From contig CM051457.1 of assembly GCA_028274465.1 (NCBI GenBank), positions 34,336,160-34,400,159 on the forward strand: a stretch of DNA of 64,000 nt, written 5' to 3'. The DNA comes from Plantago ovata. Taxonomy: Eukaryota; Streptophyta; Magnoliopsida; Lamiales; Plantaginaceae. Made by a program: the position numbers and the translations under genes. Of the stretch, positions 10,691-23,553 are shown piece after piece (the first letter of the stretch is position 1; the number at the start of each line of letters is the position of its first letter). The notes beneath the pieces are model-generated. The model saw only the letters and a program-made list of their open reading frames with translations, was not told the origin of the DNA and ran no database searches.

Positions 10691-13303
10691 ATGGCAGCTT
10701 ATGCTGGTCTAGTGTCTCTTTTGTATCTCATGGAGCAGATACAGCACTACCAAGCTCGCCGACCAGTTTTTGTTGATGAACATCAGAGGCAGCTTCAATC
10801 TATCTCTCCGAGAAATAGTCAGTTCGTTGCAAGAGTTTCTTGAAAATCAGTCTAACCGAGGTGAGAATGGAGCGGAAGGCTTTGAGCCTCAAATTGTACA
10901 TTTTTGCAGCACTACAGAAGATATCATCGAGTCGTACATAGTGGACGATATTCATTCTCTGTCTCTAGATTCCGAACATCACAGTGATGGCCTTGGCTTC
11001 TCTCAGGAGTTGCAGAAATTTATCAATGAATTACAACTTATTCACGAAGAGCTGAAGAAGAAGAACACGGAGGCTAAGACAAATAGACCCCATGATGCAG
11101 TGTCTGTTAGCTCAACAACAAGCACGACTCCAACCAACAAGGACGTTGTTATGGAGGTTGATGAGAACTTCTCTAGAATCAAGGATGTGCTTACCGCACA
11201 GGAAAGAAATGAACTACGACTCATTCCCATCACTGGGATGGGTGGTATTGGTAAGACTACTCTTGCCAAAAAACTTTATGATGATTCACATATCACACAC
11301 CATTTCGATATTCGTGGTTGGGTAACAGTGTCTCAGGATTATAATCTACGAGAGATATTGTTGGGCCTCCTTCATGTATTTGATGTTGAAATTACACGAA
11401 GAGAAAAGGATGAATCTGAAGTTGAGCAATTAGGAGTAAAGTTACACCAATATCTATGGGGTGGAAGGTATTTGATTACAGTAGATGATGTGTGGAGCAT
11501 TGAGGCTTGGGAAAAGTTAATGAGGTACCTTCCAGATAACGGAAGTGGAAGTCGAGTCATGGTAACAACAAGACTGTTAGATGTGGCGTACAAACTCCAC
11601 TTTAATGTTTATCAAATGAATCTTTTGGATGAGGATAAAAGCTGGAGTTTGCTTTGTGGATATGTGTTCAAAAGTCAGAGTTTCCCTCCTGAATTGGAGA
11701 AGGTAGGGAAAGAGATTGCTGTAAGTTGTAGAGGACTCCCTCTATCTATCTCTGTGATTGGGAGTCTCCTTGCAAAGTCTAACATGAAGAAAGAATATTG
11801 GGAGGAGATTTCGGAAGATGTAAGCAACATTGTGAACTCAGAGGATGATGAGCGTTGCTTGAAGATATTATCTACAAGTTACAGTCACTTGCCTATACAT
11901 TTAAAGTCGTTTTTTCTTTATCTGGGGATATTTACAGAAGACTATGGAATTCTTGTCTCGAGGCTTATCAAACTATGGGTTGCCGAGGGGTTTCTGAAAG
12001 ACTGAAACCAATCAAAACAAAATGTCTGGAAGAAGTTGCAGAGGATTATTTGAAAGAGCTTATTTCTCGGAATCTAATATATGAAAGTGAGTTGGGTATT
12101 GTAGGGAATATCAGATATTGCAAAATCCACGACCTTTTACGAGATTTATGCTTGAGGGAAGCTCAGAAAGAAAGATTTCTTAGTGCGATCAATGTCCACA
12201 CCTGCGACATCAAACAAGGCTTAGATGGGCAACGACGGATTGGTATTCACCGCATACCTGGACAATCAGACAAATGCCCTGAAATTGTGCATAAATGGTT
12301 GCAAGAAGCATCCTCTACTCGTTCCTTGGTCTGCGATTTCAAAATATCTCCGAAGCTAAGTCTCGATTACCGAAAAGTGAGGGTATTGCATGAGCAAGGT
12401 GGTCGATCTCCTGGAGTTATCTCTCGGCTAAATAACTTACGATACATCCGGACTATTATTCATTGGGAGGATAATGATGAAGACGAAGCAGATTTTTCTT
12501 GGATGCGTCTGTTGTGGAATATACAAATTTTGCATTTTCGGAGGGATAGTCCTGCTGTTAAGTTTCCATCTGAGTTTTGGGAGATGACACAACTTAGACA
12601 CATAAAGATCAACACAATCTCTCTCCCTTATCCTCCCCAAACAGGGCCTACAGACGATTATGTTGTGTTGGAGAATTTACAATCACTGTTATGGGTAGAG
12701 AAGTTGAGGTTTACTATGGAGTTAGTTAAGAGAATCCCAAATGTGAAGAAGTTGAAATTTGTTATTCGGAAAGGTGGTATGTCATCTTATTGTCTCGAGA
12801 ATCTTGATCAACGGAAGAGACTCGAGTCACTCGAATGCAAATTTAGACATGACTTCACTCGTTTGGATTACCTTAACCTTGTGTTTCCCTGTACCCTCAA
12901 GAGGTTAACTCTGGATGGATGTGATTTCGGTTGGGATGATATGGAGAAAACCATCGGTTTATTGCCATGTCTTGAAAAGCTGAGGTTGATAGCAAGTTTT
13001 CGAGGGGACAAATGAAGTCCAGTCGAGGGGCAATTCAAGTGCCTGAAGTCGTTGGAACTCGACTCTTGTGTGTTGACATACTGGTTTGCAGATGATACTC
13101 ATTTCCCATCCCTTGTGTGGCTTGTTTTGAGGAACATGGATGGATTGAGTGAGATACCTTCTGAACTTGAAAATTTGACGACTCTTCTGTCGATCAAGTT
13201 GAGAGGCTGCAAAAGTTAATCCCTAGTTGAATCAGCTAATGTCGTGCTTGAAATGCAAAGAGATTCTGTGGGGAATGATGATTTTTATGTTACCAATACT
13301 TGA
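10691..13303 (+). pseudogene. CC-NB-ARC-LRR (R1-like) resistance pseudogene
   Basis: The expected start is MAAYAGLVSLLYLMEQIQ at 10691. The NB-ARC follows with GMGGIGKTTLAKK (P-loop), YLITVDDVW (kinase 2), GSRVMVTTR (RNBS-B), CRGLPLSISVIG (GLPL), LYLGIFTED (RNBS-D) and KIHDLLRDL (an MHD variant with Ile). The LRR continues to about 13219. There are four lesions. One extra base at about 10802 shifts the CC domain. A frameshift sits just before the TGA at 12003-12005, after VAEGFLK. A TGA at 13013-13015 replaces a Trp usual in the family. A TAA at 13217-13219 comes before a family-like C-terminal tail that ends at 13303. The family is an immune receptor; this copy should not give a full protein unless the lesions are assembly errors. 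Confidence 0.9.
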
Positions 13304-14191
13304 AGGAGAAGCTGTCATACAAGATGACTAGCAATGAACAAGATGACCAAGAAAGCTCTGTTTTTTTTTTCTCTTGTCATGTCTATTCTGTACTTTCATA
13401 ATTTTGTTAGTGGTTGGATTACTTCCATGACCGAGTGGTTATGCCCCTAGCATATAATGAACTGTTAACAGTGGCAATTAGTGGTCTAATCGTTAAATTG
13501 AATCTGCCAGGAGTTGGTCTGTGTATCGTTGCAAGGAATAGCGCTGTTATGGTTGTGATGTGAAGGTTTCCCTTTTATCCGACAAGCAGAAGCTGGGGAG
13601 GCGTTAGGGCATGCTGTTCAGTTAGCTTTAGTTCTCCGATTGGTTTCTTAGACCATGGGAAGCCAACCCCCTCTCACTATTCACTCTGGGTCCCCATGCA
13701 TAGTGAGTAGGGGGTCTCACGAGGTGGCTCTCTAGGATCTAATTTTCCCTCCAGTTTGAAGGGGGCTGCATGCGCATCATTGCACAGCTGTATCAGTCCA
13801 GCAGCTTTTTCTCCGCAGCAGTAAGTATTCTTCATGAGATAAAAAAAAAACACTTTCTTCTTCTTTTGAGTCGGTTCGTTTTAGTTATGTTAGTAAACGT
13901 AATAAAGTGGCACATTTGTTTGCCTATGATATTCTTGTTAATAGTTTAGGTTTTTATACTCTTTGGTAAAAATTAAAAAAAAAAAATCTTTTCATAGTGA
14001 GTATCCATCCACCCCCCCCAGTCCCCCCCCACTTGATTTTTGTGGAGGGGTTGCAATCTTCTTTATATCAAGACAAAAGAAGCCTGACTTCCACTACTGA
14101 CAGACTGACAGTGATCAGTAATAATACTACACACATATTATAATAATTATTGAGACTTGCAGATTCACCACTTATTAGTTGATGAGCAGCA
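13304..14191. other. Intergenic spacer
   Basis: No gene seen. Contains poly-A and C-rich runs around 13840-14040 and the presumed 3' flank of the NLR relic and promoter of the histone deacetylase. No clear TATA box could be assigned. Confidence 0.5.
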
Positions 14192-15798
14192 ATGGCCGCA
14201 GTATCAAGTCAGACTACAGTATTGCCAAGCAACAGGGCCAGTAAACGCATAGATGTGTTCTGGCACGAGCAGATGCTCAACCACTTCACGGGTCGGGGGT
14301 GTCTTTGGTAAGAACATAGATCCGGGCTTCCTCGATGTTCTTGAAAACCACCCAGAGAATGCGGACCGGGTCAAGAACATGGTCTCGATTCTCAAAAGAG
14401 GCCCGATTGCATCCTTTGTTTCCTGGCATCAAGGCAGGCCTGCACTCATCTCTGAACTGCTCACTTTCCACACACAAGGTACATATATACAATATACTTT
14501 CATATTCACAATTCAATCTATTTATTAGACTAATTATGGCAGTTCAATTCTGCTGAAGCTTTCTTTAATGTATGGGAGGTGTTAAGATTGACATGTGTCA
14601 TGATCATAACCGTGGTATAGGTGATGTTACACAACACTTTAGTAAACCCGGACTGATAATCCGTATTTCCCACAGCTACATCTATCATTATAATTAGTTA
14701 TAATTTTTGTGTGCAGCAACGTGAGACAAAATGTTGGCTTATCCTACTTTCTTTCATTTTGTTTTGGTTCATCTCTAAAACGTGCTAGATTACATAAATG
14801 AGCTAGTTGAGGCAAACAAATGTGAGGGGGAGAAGGAAATCTGTTCCGTCACATACTTTAACCCTGGATCATGGGAAGCTGCACTCATTGCTGCCGGAAC
14901 CACCATATCTGCCATGAAACACATCACTGATGGACAGGGAAAGATCTCTTATGCCTTGGTCCGACCGCCAGGTCATCATGCCCAGCCGAGCACAGCAGAT
15001 GGATATTGCTTTCTTAACAATGCAGGTCTTGCCATTGAGTTTGCTCTGAGGAGTTCTACTCATGTTAACAAGGTGGTAGTTATTGATATTGATGTGCATC
15101 ATGGAAATGGGGCTCAAGAAGGTTTCTATCGGTCTGACAAAGTTCTTACCATCTCCCTTCACATGAATCATGGCTCATGGGCTACATCATCACACCCACA
15201 GAATGGAACGGTGGATGAGTTGGGTGAAGGAAAAGGGTTCGGTTTTAATTTGAACATACCTTTGCCGAATGGTACTGGGGACAAAGGATATGAACATGCG
15301 ATGATGGAATTAGTCGTTCCTGCTGTTGAGAAATTTGAGCCTAACATTGTCATTTTGGTTGCTGGCCAAGACGCTAATGCTGTAAGTTCTGCATGAATTA
15401 TTTACCAAATATCATTACAAGTTTGAGTATTTATCTGCCGGTCCGTCCATAACCTCACCTGTGTTTGAGTTTTTTTTTTTTTTTTTATGTTTATCGAACA
15501 GTTTGATCCTAATGGAAGGCAATGCTTGACGATGGAGGGTTATAGGAAAATCGGGAAAATAGTTGGTGAATTAGCAGACAAACATTGTGATGGACGCCTC
15601 CTAGTCGTGCAGGAAGGTGGATACCAATTAACATATGCTGCCTATTGCCTGCATGCCACTCTTGAAGGTGTGCTCAACGTTCCAGCTCCTATGCTGGATG
15701 ATCCAATTGCTTATTATCCAGACGACGAGGCATCTGCCAGAGTAGCTGTTGAATCCATTAAGAAGCATCACACAGAATTTGCTCCCTTCTTCAAGTAG
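14192..15798 (+). CDS. HDA8: Histone deacetylase, HDA8-like (class II RPD3/HDA1 superfamily)
   Basis: Zn-dependent deacetylase of the arginase/deacetylase fold. Inferred exons are 14192-14478, 14789-15381 and 15502-15798, all with GT-AG borders, giving about 391 codons, close to Arabidopsis HDA8. Visible signatures are DPGFLDVLENHPENADR, RPPGHHAQPS with the catalytic His pair, ADGYCFLNNAG, DIDVHHGNG with the zinc-binding Asp and His, SLHMNHGSW, GQDANAFDPNGR with the second zinc Asp, and VQEGGY. One defect is seen: an extra G in the run at 14295-14299 shifts the frame between the N-terminal HFTGRG and GVFGKN. Dropping one G restores the family sequence, so this is either a real lesion or a homopolymer error. 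A T19 tract precedes exon 3. The family is known to act on histones or cytoplasmic substrates; the substrate here is unknown. Confidence 0.9.
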
Positions 15799-15943
15799 TT
15801 TGCTAAGCTTCGATAAACATTCGATCTTGAGAATGTGTATCTTTTAAGTTGTACTCCCTCTGTCTCGCCAAAAGTTACAAACCCCTTGTAAGTCCTTCCG
15901 TTTGAGAATGTAAAATAGGCTTGATAATAAGACTGGACCTGCT

Positions 15944-15949
15944 AATAAA
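15944..15949 (+). terminator. Poly(A) signal AATAAA of HDA8-like gene
   Basis: Canonical AATAAA about 145 bases after the stop codon, in a T-rich 3' flank. Plausible near-upstream element; the cleavage site is not defined. Confidence 0.4.
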
Positions 15950-16091
15950 GTTGTTCCTTGTATTTATATCATTATATCATTTTACATTAGCCAAATCATT
16001 TATTCAATTACATTGAACATCACACAATCCATAGGATTTATTGACGGTAGATGAAATGTTATATGAACTTGAACTTGTGCGTATCACTTGT

Positions 16092-17416
16092 TCACAATTT
16101 GTAGTAGTCATGAAAATGATAATCGGCAAGTCCAGTTGTGCGGAACTTGTGCAAGTATTCACTTAGTTTAACGTCTCTGTATTGCCTGGGATTCTCTTCG
16201 GAGATCAGCTCTTCAATGGGACCATAGATCCTCTCCTCATTCACCGGGCCACTCAGAAAGGTCGCTACCGAAATTCTTGGTCCGATTTCGTTAGCAATTG
16301 CTCTGTGCTTAATGCTTCTGAATCTTCCATTCGACACCAACTGGAGTTCGACATACATTATGTAACTCACTATAAGTTCGAGCTTTTGGTAGATCCGGAG
16401 TTCTACTAAAGGTATATGCAATATAAGGACAAGAAAGAAAAACATTATACCTGGAGAAGATCCCCCATGTTTACAACTAAGGCTCCGCGAACAGGTGGAA
16501 TATCAGCCCACTGGCCTTGATACATGACCTGGAGACCACTGACCAAATCGTTCTGAAGAAGGATAGCTATGAAGTCCGGATCGCAGTGCTCTGCTGTTCC
16601 GATTGCCAGTCCTGGTTCAGGGCAAGCCGGATGATAATGACAAGAAATACGATGTCCTTTTGCGCAGTCCATGCCTTGTAAGTGATTAGATTTGAGCCCA
16701 AGTGCCTCAGATAGCAGCTCGAGTAGTGTATCTCCCAGACCTTTTACATATTTGTAGTACTCAACACTGCTCTTTCTGCGAATTCAGGATATAAACGCAA
16801 CGAAAACACAGTTGTGCAAAACTTAGTCCAAACCTTTGCCGAATTTAAGTTTGTGCGAAACTGATTATACACAAATGGTAAAATTCAACAAGTACCTGAG
16901 AGAAACTGGAAATTCTTCACCATCATTCTGGTCGCCAGTAAACGATATCATCACGGTATCGCGAAAATCAGCAGTTTTTGCAACAAACAGATCATCACTG
17001 CAAACAAATCTCACCTTTCGAGTGGAATCGCGCGAATAGTACATCTTCTTCTCGTCGGCGTCCAATTCGTGGAAGTTCCGAACAGCTTCAATCATCTCAT
17101 CAAGAACTGGCAATGGGATCTCATGATTCAGAACCTGGAAGAATCCCCATGTAGATGCTGCATTTCTCACTTGCTCTACGATCTGCTTCCGCCTTTCTGC
17201 GTTTTCGGTTATGCCAGCAAAATCAATCACAGGAGGCTGAAACTGGCTCAGCTGCTTCCTGTGAGTAATCTCTTGGGCAAGCTCATCAGATGGCCTGACA
17301 AAAATCTTGGGGAGTTTTTGGACTCCAGAATCAATTAAGCCTTTAACACCAGCTTTTGTCTCATCAAAGGCTTTGATGATTTCAATTCTTTCTGCAGCAG
17401 CTGAGATCATGGCCAT
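16092..17416 (-). CDS. 2-oxoglutarate/Fe(II)-dependent dioxygenase (ACO-homolog-like, DOXC)
   Basis: Soluble oxygenase using Fe(II), ascorbate and 2-oxoglutarate. Inferred exons on the minus strand are 16896-17416, 16451-16775 and 16092-16340, with GT-AG introns, for 364 residues, the usual length. The N-terminal domain has PPVIDFAGI and WGFFQVLNH (DIOX_N). The jelly-roll core supplies His237-x-Asp239 (AEHCDPDF) and His294 (SIKHRAIAN) as iron ligands, and Arg304-x-Ser306 (GPRISVATF) for 2-oxoglutarate. The C-terminus HFHDYYKL matches the '1-aminocyclopropane-1-carboxylate oxidase homolog' and deacetoxyvindoline-4-hydroxylase-like group. True ACC oxidase is unlikely, since the long N-terminal extension KAGVKGLIDSG is typical of the homolog group. 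The substrate cannot be read from sequence. No lesions seen. Confidence 0.93.
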
Positions 17417-17500
17417 ACTCTTTTCTTACTATCTTATTAGTAATTAAATATCAGAAGATGTGTGAAATGTATAGATGAATTTAAGTTTTATTAGCAGGTC

Positions 17501-17510
17501 CATATATAGG
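17501..17510 (-). promoter_or_regulatory. TATA box of dioxygenase gene
   Basis: On the minus strand the sequence reads CCTATATATG about 85-95 bases upstream of the start codon. This is a suitable distance for a short 5' leader. Confidence 0.5.
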
Positions 17511-17519
17511 AAGCTCGTC

Positions 17520-20230
17520 ATATACTCTCCTCCTTCCGTCTGAGGGCGGATCCAAGAAATGTTCGAGGGGGACTTAGTATAATACTAGCCTGGCAATTGG
17601 GCCGGACTAATCAGATACGTACGGATCGGATCCATATTGGACCAATTTCAAAAAAATTGGATCGGACTCGGGTACGCTGAATAAATAAAAAAAGATCATC
17701 AGGTTTTGGTATCGGATCTATGCGGATCGGACCGAACCAGATTAATTGCAAAAATTTTGTCCCTTGGTATGAATCAGATCAAAATTCATTTATCGATCCC
17801 AAATTACAGGCTACTTAGCATGAATTTGATGATTGTCTGATTGATGTTAAAATTCCACGATCCTGACAAACAAACAATTTATTGGTACCTCTTTATCGTC
17901 AATTAATATTGCCGGCCTGAATTTCATTTACAGTCAGCGGGAGGGGGATATCCATCCATCCCTTCATTAGTCATATGATATTTTATTAAGTGGGGGCATT
18001 AAACATCACTAATTGAACATTAACAATAAGAGTTGCAATTTCTGTGGAAGAACTAACGTGAGAGAGTAACTATTGGCATGGAGAGCTTGTGGTAGAAAGT
18101 AGTATAAGGTTAGTAATTGTTCGATTCGTTACTCTCTGGAGAAAGGAGGAAGATCTGGTAGCACTGCCTCTAGAAACCTAGCAAATGGTACCACAATCAA
18201 GGCAACAGTCTACAATATGGTTGGAGATGAGGCTATTTCGGAAAATGTAGTGGAAGTTACACTTCAGATACTCCAAACTTCTTCTAAGTTTACGTTGATT
18301 ACCGTACTACGCTTCATTCACTAGGTTAGACACACTTGGAGATTATTTTATCGACTACTTATTGAGGATTGCGTAATTTTTATTTTGCCTTAGTAAATTG
18401 CCACCTAGATTCCATTACATGTAATGCGAAGTGTGGTGTAGCAATCGTGTTAGTATGATTGAGGATTTATAGTTTTGAATTTCATGGTTGAGAAAGCTTC
18501 AATTTCCTTTAGGCTAGTTATCGACCCTTGTTAACTTATTGGTTTGCGAGATCGTTCTCTTCATCTAGTGTGTGAGGTTCGAGGATTTTCGATTCTCCGA
18601 TCTCCAATCGTAAAAATTAAGGTAGTTAAGTTTCGTGGATGAAACTTCGTTTACGGGTGGTGGAGTGTAATATTCCGTATGTTTTTCTAACTTAATTTAT
18701 TTTAATTTAAATATTGAATTATTTATTTGGGAAAAAATTTAATTATTTTATTAGTATTTAATTTTTGGTACAATTATGTGTTAAAGAAAATTAAACGAAT
18801 TAGAAAGTCGAGTCAATTAGTCATTGGAAAATCTGGCTCACTAATCATAATTAGGCTCAAGAGTAGCATTTAGAAAGCTAAGAGGCATTAGTATTTGGAA
18901 ATATTTTTTAAAATGAATTTTAAGATTTTTTATCTGTGTGAAATGTCTTATTAATCATGGTGTAGTTTTCTGTCCAAAATGAAGAAATGCATTTGTTAGT
19001 TTTTTCTAAAACTAACTAGCTTAGTATTTTCTAGAACGTGGTAATGGATTGATTAGCAAGTTTAGTTGGTTGGGTATTGAGTATTTAACCTTGAGGTCTT
19101 GATTTTGAACTCCATACACCACCTATTCCCATTATATTTTTATGTTTTAGGCTTCCATTTTGACATTTAGGTAGTAACTGTCAATATTCTTTTTAGGTAA
19201 TCTGTCTAGTCCTTCGTAATCCGAGCTCTCTGTGGTTAAGTTCGAGCAATCTGTAAGCTGAGTGTTCATCGAAAACTATTACTATATAACTATTTGCGAA
19301 AACTTGGAAGGTTTAATGACTATATGCTACGTTACTGTTGATTTTTTGTCTGCTTCTTCTATATAAGTCCTAAGTACGACTTCTATTATATTTTAAATCT
19401 TCTGCAGGATTTTATATTCAGTTTTCGAGCATTATTTTCTGTTTCTGTTTTCTCTCGGTTTCTTTAGCACTGTTTTTTTTTCTTAATATGTTTAACTAGT
19501 CGATTAGAATTACGAGTAGGTATTAGTAGAGGCTATTGAGTTTACTTTAGTTTTCTAGTCCAATCCCGTTTTAGATGCGAGGCAGAAGTCGCCGAGGTCT
19601 CATTGGGTCGTAGGACATCCTTTGAACGTGCGCATGGCACTGTTCTGTCTAGAGAAGGCCTCTCTTGAGGGAGTTATAAAGGGCTTTCTGAGAGTAGGAG
19701 GAATAAGGCGGGCTGCACCAGCTGTTCTGTTTTGTTTTGTTTTGATTTTTGTTTCTGTTCTGATGTCTGATTCGTTTTATGACTTTTTTTTCTTAATTTG
19801 TTTGCGAACTGAAAATTACTCTCTCTCAAAACTCACCACTGAGATTTTTGTCTCACCACTTATTTCCTTACTGATAGGTTGAGCTGTTGGTCCAGTGACT
19901 CGAGTATGCTTTGGGATATTTTTGTTAGGATAATAAAGAAGAAACTTTTATCTTCGCCTGTCTTTTGGTTTCTTTTCAAAGATGAAGTGTAATTAACGTT
20001 GTTACTCTTTCACTTCAAGTTTGTAAACTCGTTTGAGCGCTAAAACCCGTTCTTTCATTATTGTTAAAGACCGTCTGTTTCCGCTTTGAAAATTATTTAC
20101 TTTAAAAATCTTTTACTGCATTTTATTATATAAAAAATGGTCATTTTCTGTGCCATTACACTAGCCTTTTCTAGCTACATAGTAGAAAAGACTGGTTTTT
20201 ATCTAAAAAATCAAAATTTACAGTAAAAAA
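17520..20230. other. Gene-free, possible decayed LTR element
   Basis: No gene supported. At 18190-18320 a short open stretch (NGTTIKATVYNMVGDEAI) faintly suggests an OB-fold/RPA-like relic but is too short to name. From about 18668 the sequence opens TGTAATATTCCGTATG, contains a TATATAAG-like box near 19360 and stays non-coding and T-rich to about 20100. It could be a solo LTR of a gypsy-type element, but no second copy, terminal CA or target duplication was found. Confidence 0.3.
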
Positions 20231-20238
20231 TCAATAAG

Positions 20239-20720
20239 AGATTTTGGTGTGGTTTTAATTCATATTGTTTTGGTTTTAAATATATAATGTTACTTTGTTG
20301 GATTTGTTCATTATATGGTTTTAATGGGACATGGTGTTGTTATAAGTATTTTTCTTGTGGTTTTAAGAACTTGTGTTAAGGTTCTAATCATATTTGATAC
20401 GATTTTTAGCATTAGTTGCATTTTAGTGTTGTGTTATAGTTTTAAGAGATTTTGACGTTATTTTAATTTCAATTGTTGTGGTTTCTAGAAATACATAATG
20501 CTACTGTGTTGGATTTGTTCATTGTAAGGTTTTATTTAAGCATCCTATGTTTTTTTAGCTTTAGTGGCATGTTTATGATGTATTATAGTTTTAAAAGATT
20601 TTGGCTTGGTTTTAATTTTTGTTGTTGTGGTTTTAAGAAATATAATAATGTGTTGGGTTTGTCCATTGTATGGCTTCCAGGGGACATGGTGTGGTTATAA
20701 GTATCTTTATTGTGGTTGTA
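20239..20720 (+). repeat. Diverged tandem repeat, three units
   Basis: Three related units begin near 20239, 20449 and 20596. Each starts AGATTTTG, followed by TTTTAATT, a GTTGTGGTTT-like block and a shared TTGGATTTGTTCATT-like segment. Parts recur in reverse orientation at about 21105-21230 (AAAACCA- and ACCACACCATAACTT-type pieces). The whole 20.2-21.2 kb block may therefore be one old inverted-repeat element. Divergence is high. Confidence 0.4.
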
Positions 20721-20932
20721 ACGAGAGTTGTTATGGTTTAAGGCAGGTGCTGATCACGATACCTATCAAGTTTGATGAAGAAAAGTAAAAAAGCAGAAGT
20801 TTTGCAATAAGTTTATTCGGAAACATCACTGAATGTTTCAACATTGTAATGACAAAAATGTTTCAAGTAACATATTGTAAACTTGTTCATTGATATTTTA
20901 ATGATAATTCTCAAATTCTTAGAATTGTTTAA

Positions 20933-21064
20933 GGCCAATGATATAGCCAGAGCTAAAATTACTAATGCCAGAGCAATTTACCTTTTATAGACACTAATCA
21001 TTCCTAAAAATGCACACAAGTTGCTCTGGCATTAGTAATTTATGATCTGGCTATATCACTGGCC
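20933..21064. repeat. Foldback MITE-like hairpin, 132 bp
   Basis: The left arm (20933 onward: GGCCAATGATATAGCCAGAG, then TTACTAATGCCAGAGCAA) is mirrored by the right arm ending at 21064 (TTGCTCTGGCATTAGTAA, then TCTGGCTATATCACTGGCC). The arms are about 45 bp with few mismatches around a loop of about 40 bp. It is a near-perfect foldback typical of a miniature inverted-repeat element. No convincing target duplication was found, so the superfamily is open. Confidence 0.7.
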
Positions 21065-21240
21065 AGTGTTTGTGAATAATTTTAGATTGGCACTTAAAAC
21101 TATAATAAACTATTTTAAAACCATAGCTTCTTAAAACCATCACATCGTCTCTTAAAATCACAACAAATGACGTTGAAACCATAACGGAAAACTTTCAATA
21201 CTAATAATTAAAACCACACCATAACTTCTTCAAACTATAT

Positions 21241-23553
21241 TACGAATGGTCTGACCGGTCGAGTAGATCAAGTAAGCTAAAAAATCAGGCATTTACATTG
21301 ATTTAGGAAACGTTGGCATGTCCCTAAAGGCCTAAACATTGGCATCAATGATTTATACAATTTAGTGTATATCATCTATTTACAACTTTACCAATTTATT
21401 TGTTTCATTTTAAGATCTAAAGTTGACATTTTTTTAAATGAGAAATATTTTACCGAATGATATTCCTTAAATTGATGGGATTTTTCCCCAAATTGATGGA
21501 CTATGTAGTTTGTCATTATCCCGACTGAAGAAAGCGAAATAGAGAATGATCCAGAGGGTAGCTAGCATTAAACAAGAATATGCTGGTCTCATTTTTATAA
21601 ATATTATCTCTCGTTACGGACATGATCGATACCTTTTCCGACACTTTTTATTATTGACAGCGAAATTAATCTGTTTAATTAATTCACATAAAAATCAATA
21701 AATTGAATTGAATTGAATTAATTACTCCGATTCAAATTTAATTGAACTTAAATTATTGAAATATATATTAATTTTAACTAAACAAATTTGATTCAAATTT
21801 AATAAATTTAATTGAATTTAAATTACTTAAAATATAAATTTCAACTAAATAAATTTATTTGAATTTAAAAAATTTGAAATGAACTAAACTTTATAATTTT
21901 CAACCGAACTGAATTTAATAAACTTGAATTCAAAATCAAAAATGAAAGAGAGAAATGTGACCCAAATTATTAACAATCTAAATTAGCAATGTTTTCTTTA
22001 TAATTAGATCTGTTTTCCTCGTGAAATAACGTACAAGATATCGTATTGATTTGTGCGGCTTTGGTAGAATTGCTCATAAGAGTCAATATAATCAATAAAT
22101 GAAACAACCACTAAAACAGTATCCATCGTTGTGACGGATTGTTTCTTCGGCTTTTCTACTGTCAACCAAGGTGTCATCCCGACTAACGTCAGTCAATCAT
22201 ACAAGAAACGGTTGGGGATAATCCAGGCGATTATAGTATAGAAATACAAAAAATTTCATACTAAGACACATTAATTAAGCATGATTGACAAGTCATATGT
22301 GTTTTGGGTTCAACAAGAAGGTCTATACATGCGAATGAGTTACTAAGCACAAACAAGTTAAAATATGTGATTGCAACTCAAAAGTTCAAGTCTCTTCCAG
22401 AGACAACTTTGCACAAGTACTTTGGATAATAAATTTTATGTTATGAGTAGTACATACATATACTTATTTATGTATTATTGGAGTTTATTCTTATTTATAA
22501 CTGGTCCCAAGTTGGGATCGAGAATTTTTATTACTATATATAAGGAGTTTATTCCTTTTATAGAGTATTCATTTAAAGAGTTTTTACTGTATTTCGAAAG
22601 AAGATATAAAATATTATAATGTTTTGATCATATTTTAATGTTATAATATAGTTGTGTATATATTAAATTAGTAAAATATGAAACTTCATGAAAAATAATT
22701 GTCAAATGTATTATTTACATTTGTATCTATCATCTACTCTCTCCTATTTTATATACTCATTCGTTTTTTTATATTCTTAACGTATTTGATTTTTGTCCTT
22801 TTTTTTGCATTTTCTTTTTTGACAAATCTCTATCTCAAAACTTTATTGTGGGTTCTGTCACTAAACTAAACACCACACTCATTATACAAGCCTCCTAAAA
22901 CTTCGATAGAAAAACAAACATAAAAAATCTAAAATGGTTATAGAGGAATGAAGGCGGTCATAACCTATTGTATGATGGGGTTGTAAAATTAATAGAAATT
23001 AATAGAGATGGTATATATATTAGTTGGTAATGTTTGTACGACATTTACAAAAGTAAAATATGGACATAAAATTAAATTTTATGAGACGGAGAGATTACTA
23101 TACACAAACTAACTCTTATACAATATGGATTATTCTAACCCAGTATATCCTACTGTATGTCTTGTAATTCCTCAATCCTGTTGAGCTGTTCTAACATTTG
23201 ACTTTTTTTTTAATAGAACATTCAATAAGTGAGATAACTGAAAGTGTCGCAACAGAAATCCGTAGATTGGTAAGACACCGTCACAATAGAAAATGTTGCA
23301 ATGAAAAAGGGGAAACCCTTTTGTTAGAAATGTCACAACAAATTTGGCCAATTTGCACAAATCGTACTATATATATCATATTTGCATGAAGTAGCAACCT
23401 GCAGCTGATAAGTCTGGTTGCTGGCTTATTAATTCATAAATGTTATCAGAACATATGAGATAATAAGGAATCACATTCGGATGGTGAAGAACTTCCATGA
23501 TCGTGCCATATCTTCCTCGTCGGTAACACGAAGCTCCTCGCATCATTGATTAT
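21241..23553. other. AT-rich intergenic
   Basis: No gene seen. About 21660-21950 is extremely AT-rich with recurring GAATTTAATT-type blocks. A short open frame at 22371-22619 lacks any recognisable family and sits in low-complexity DNA. The downstream flank of the P450 gene is included. Confidence 0.5.

Noticed and set aside
22371..22619. 82-codon plus-strand frame rich in aromatic residues
   Set aside because: AT-rich context, no motif and no splice or promoter context; consistent with chance.
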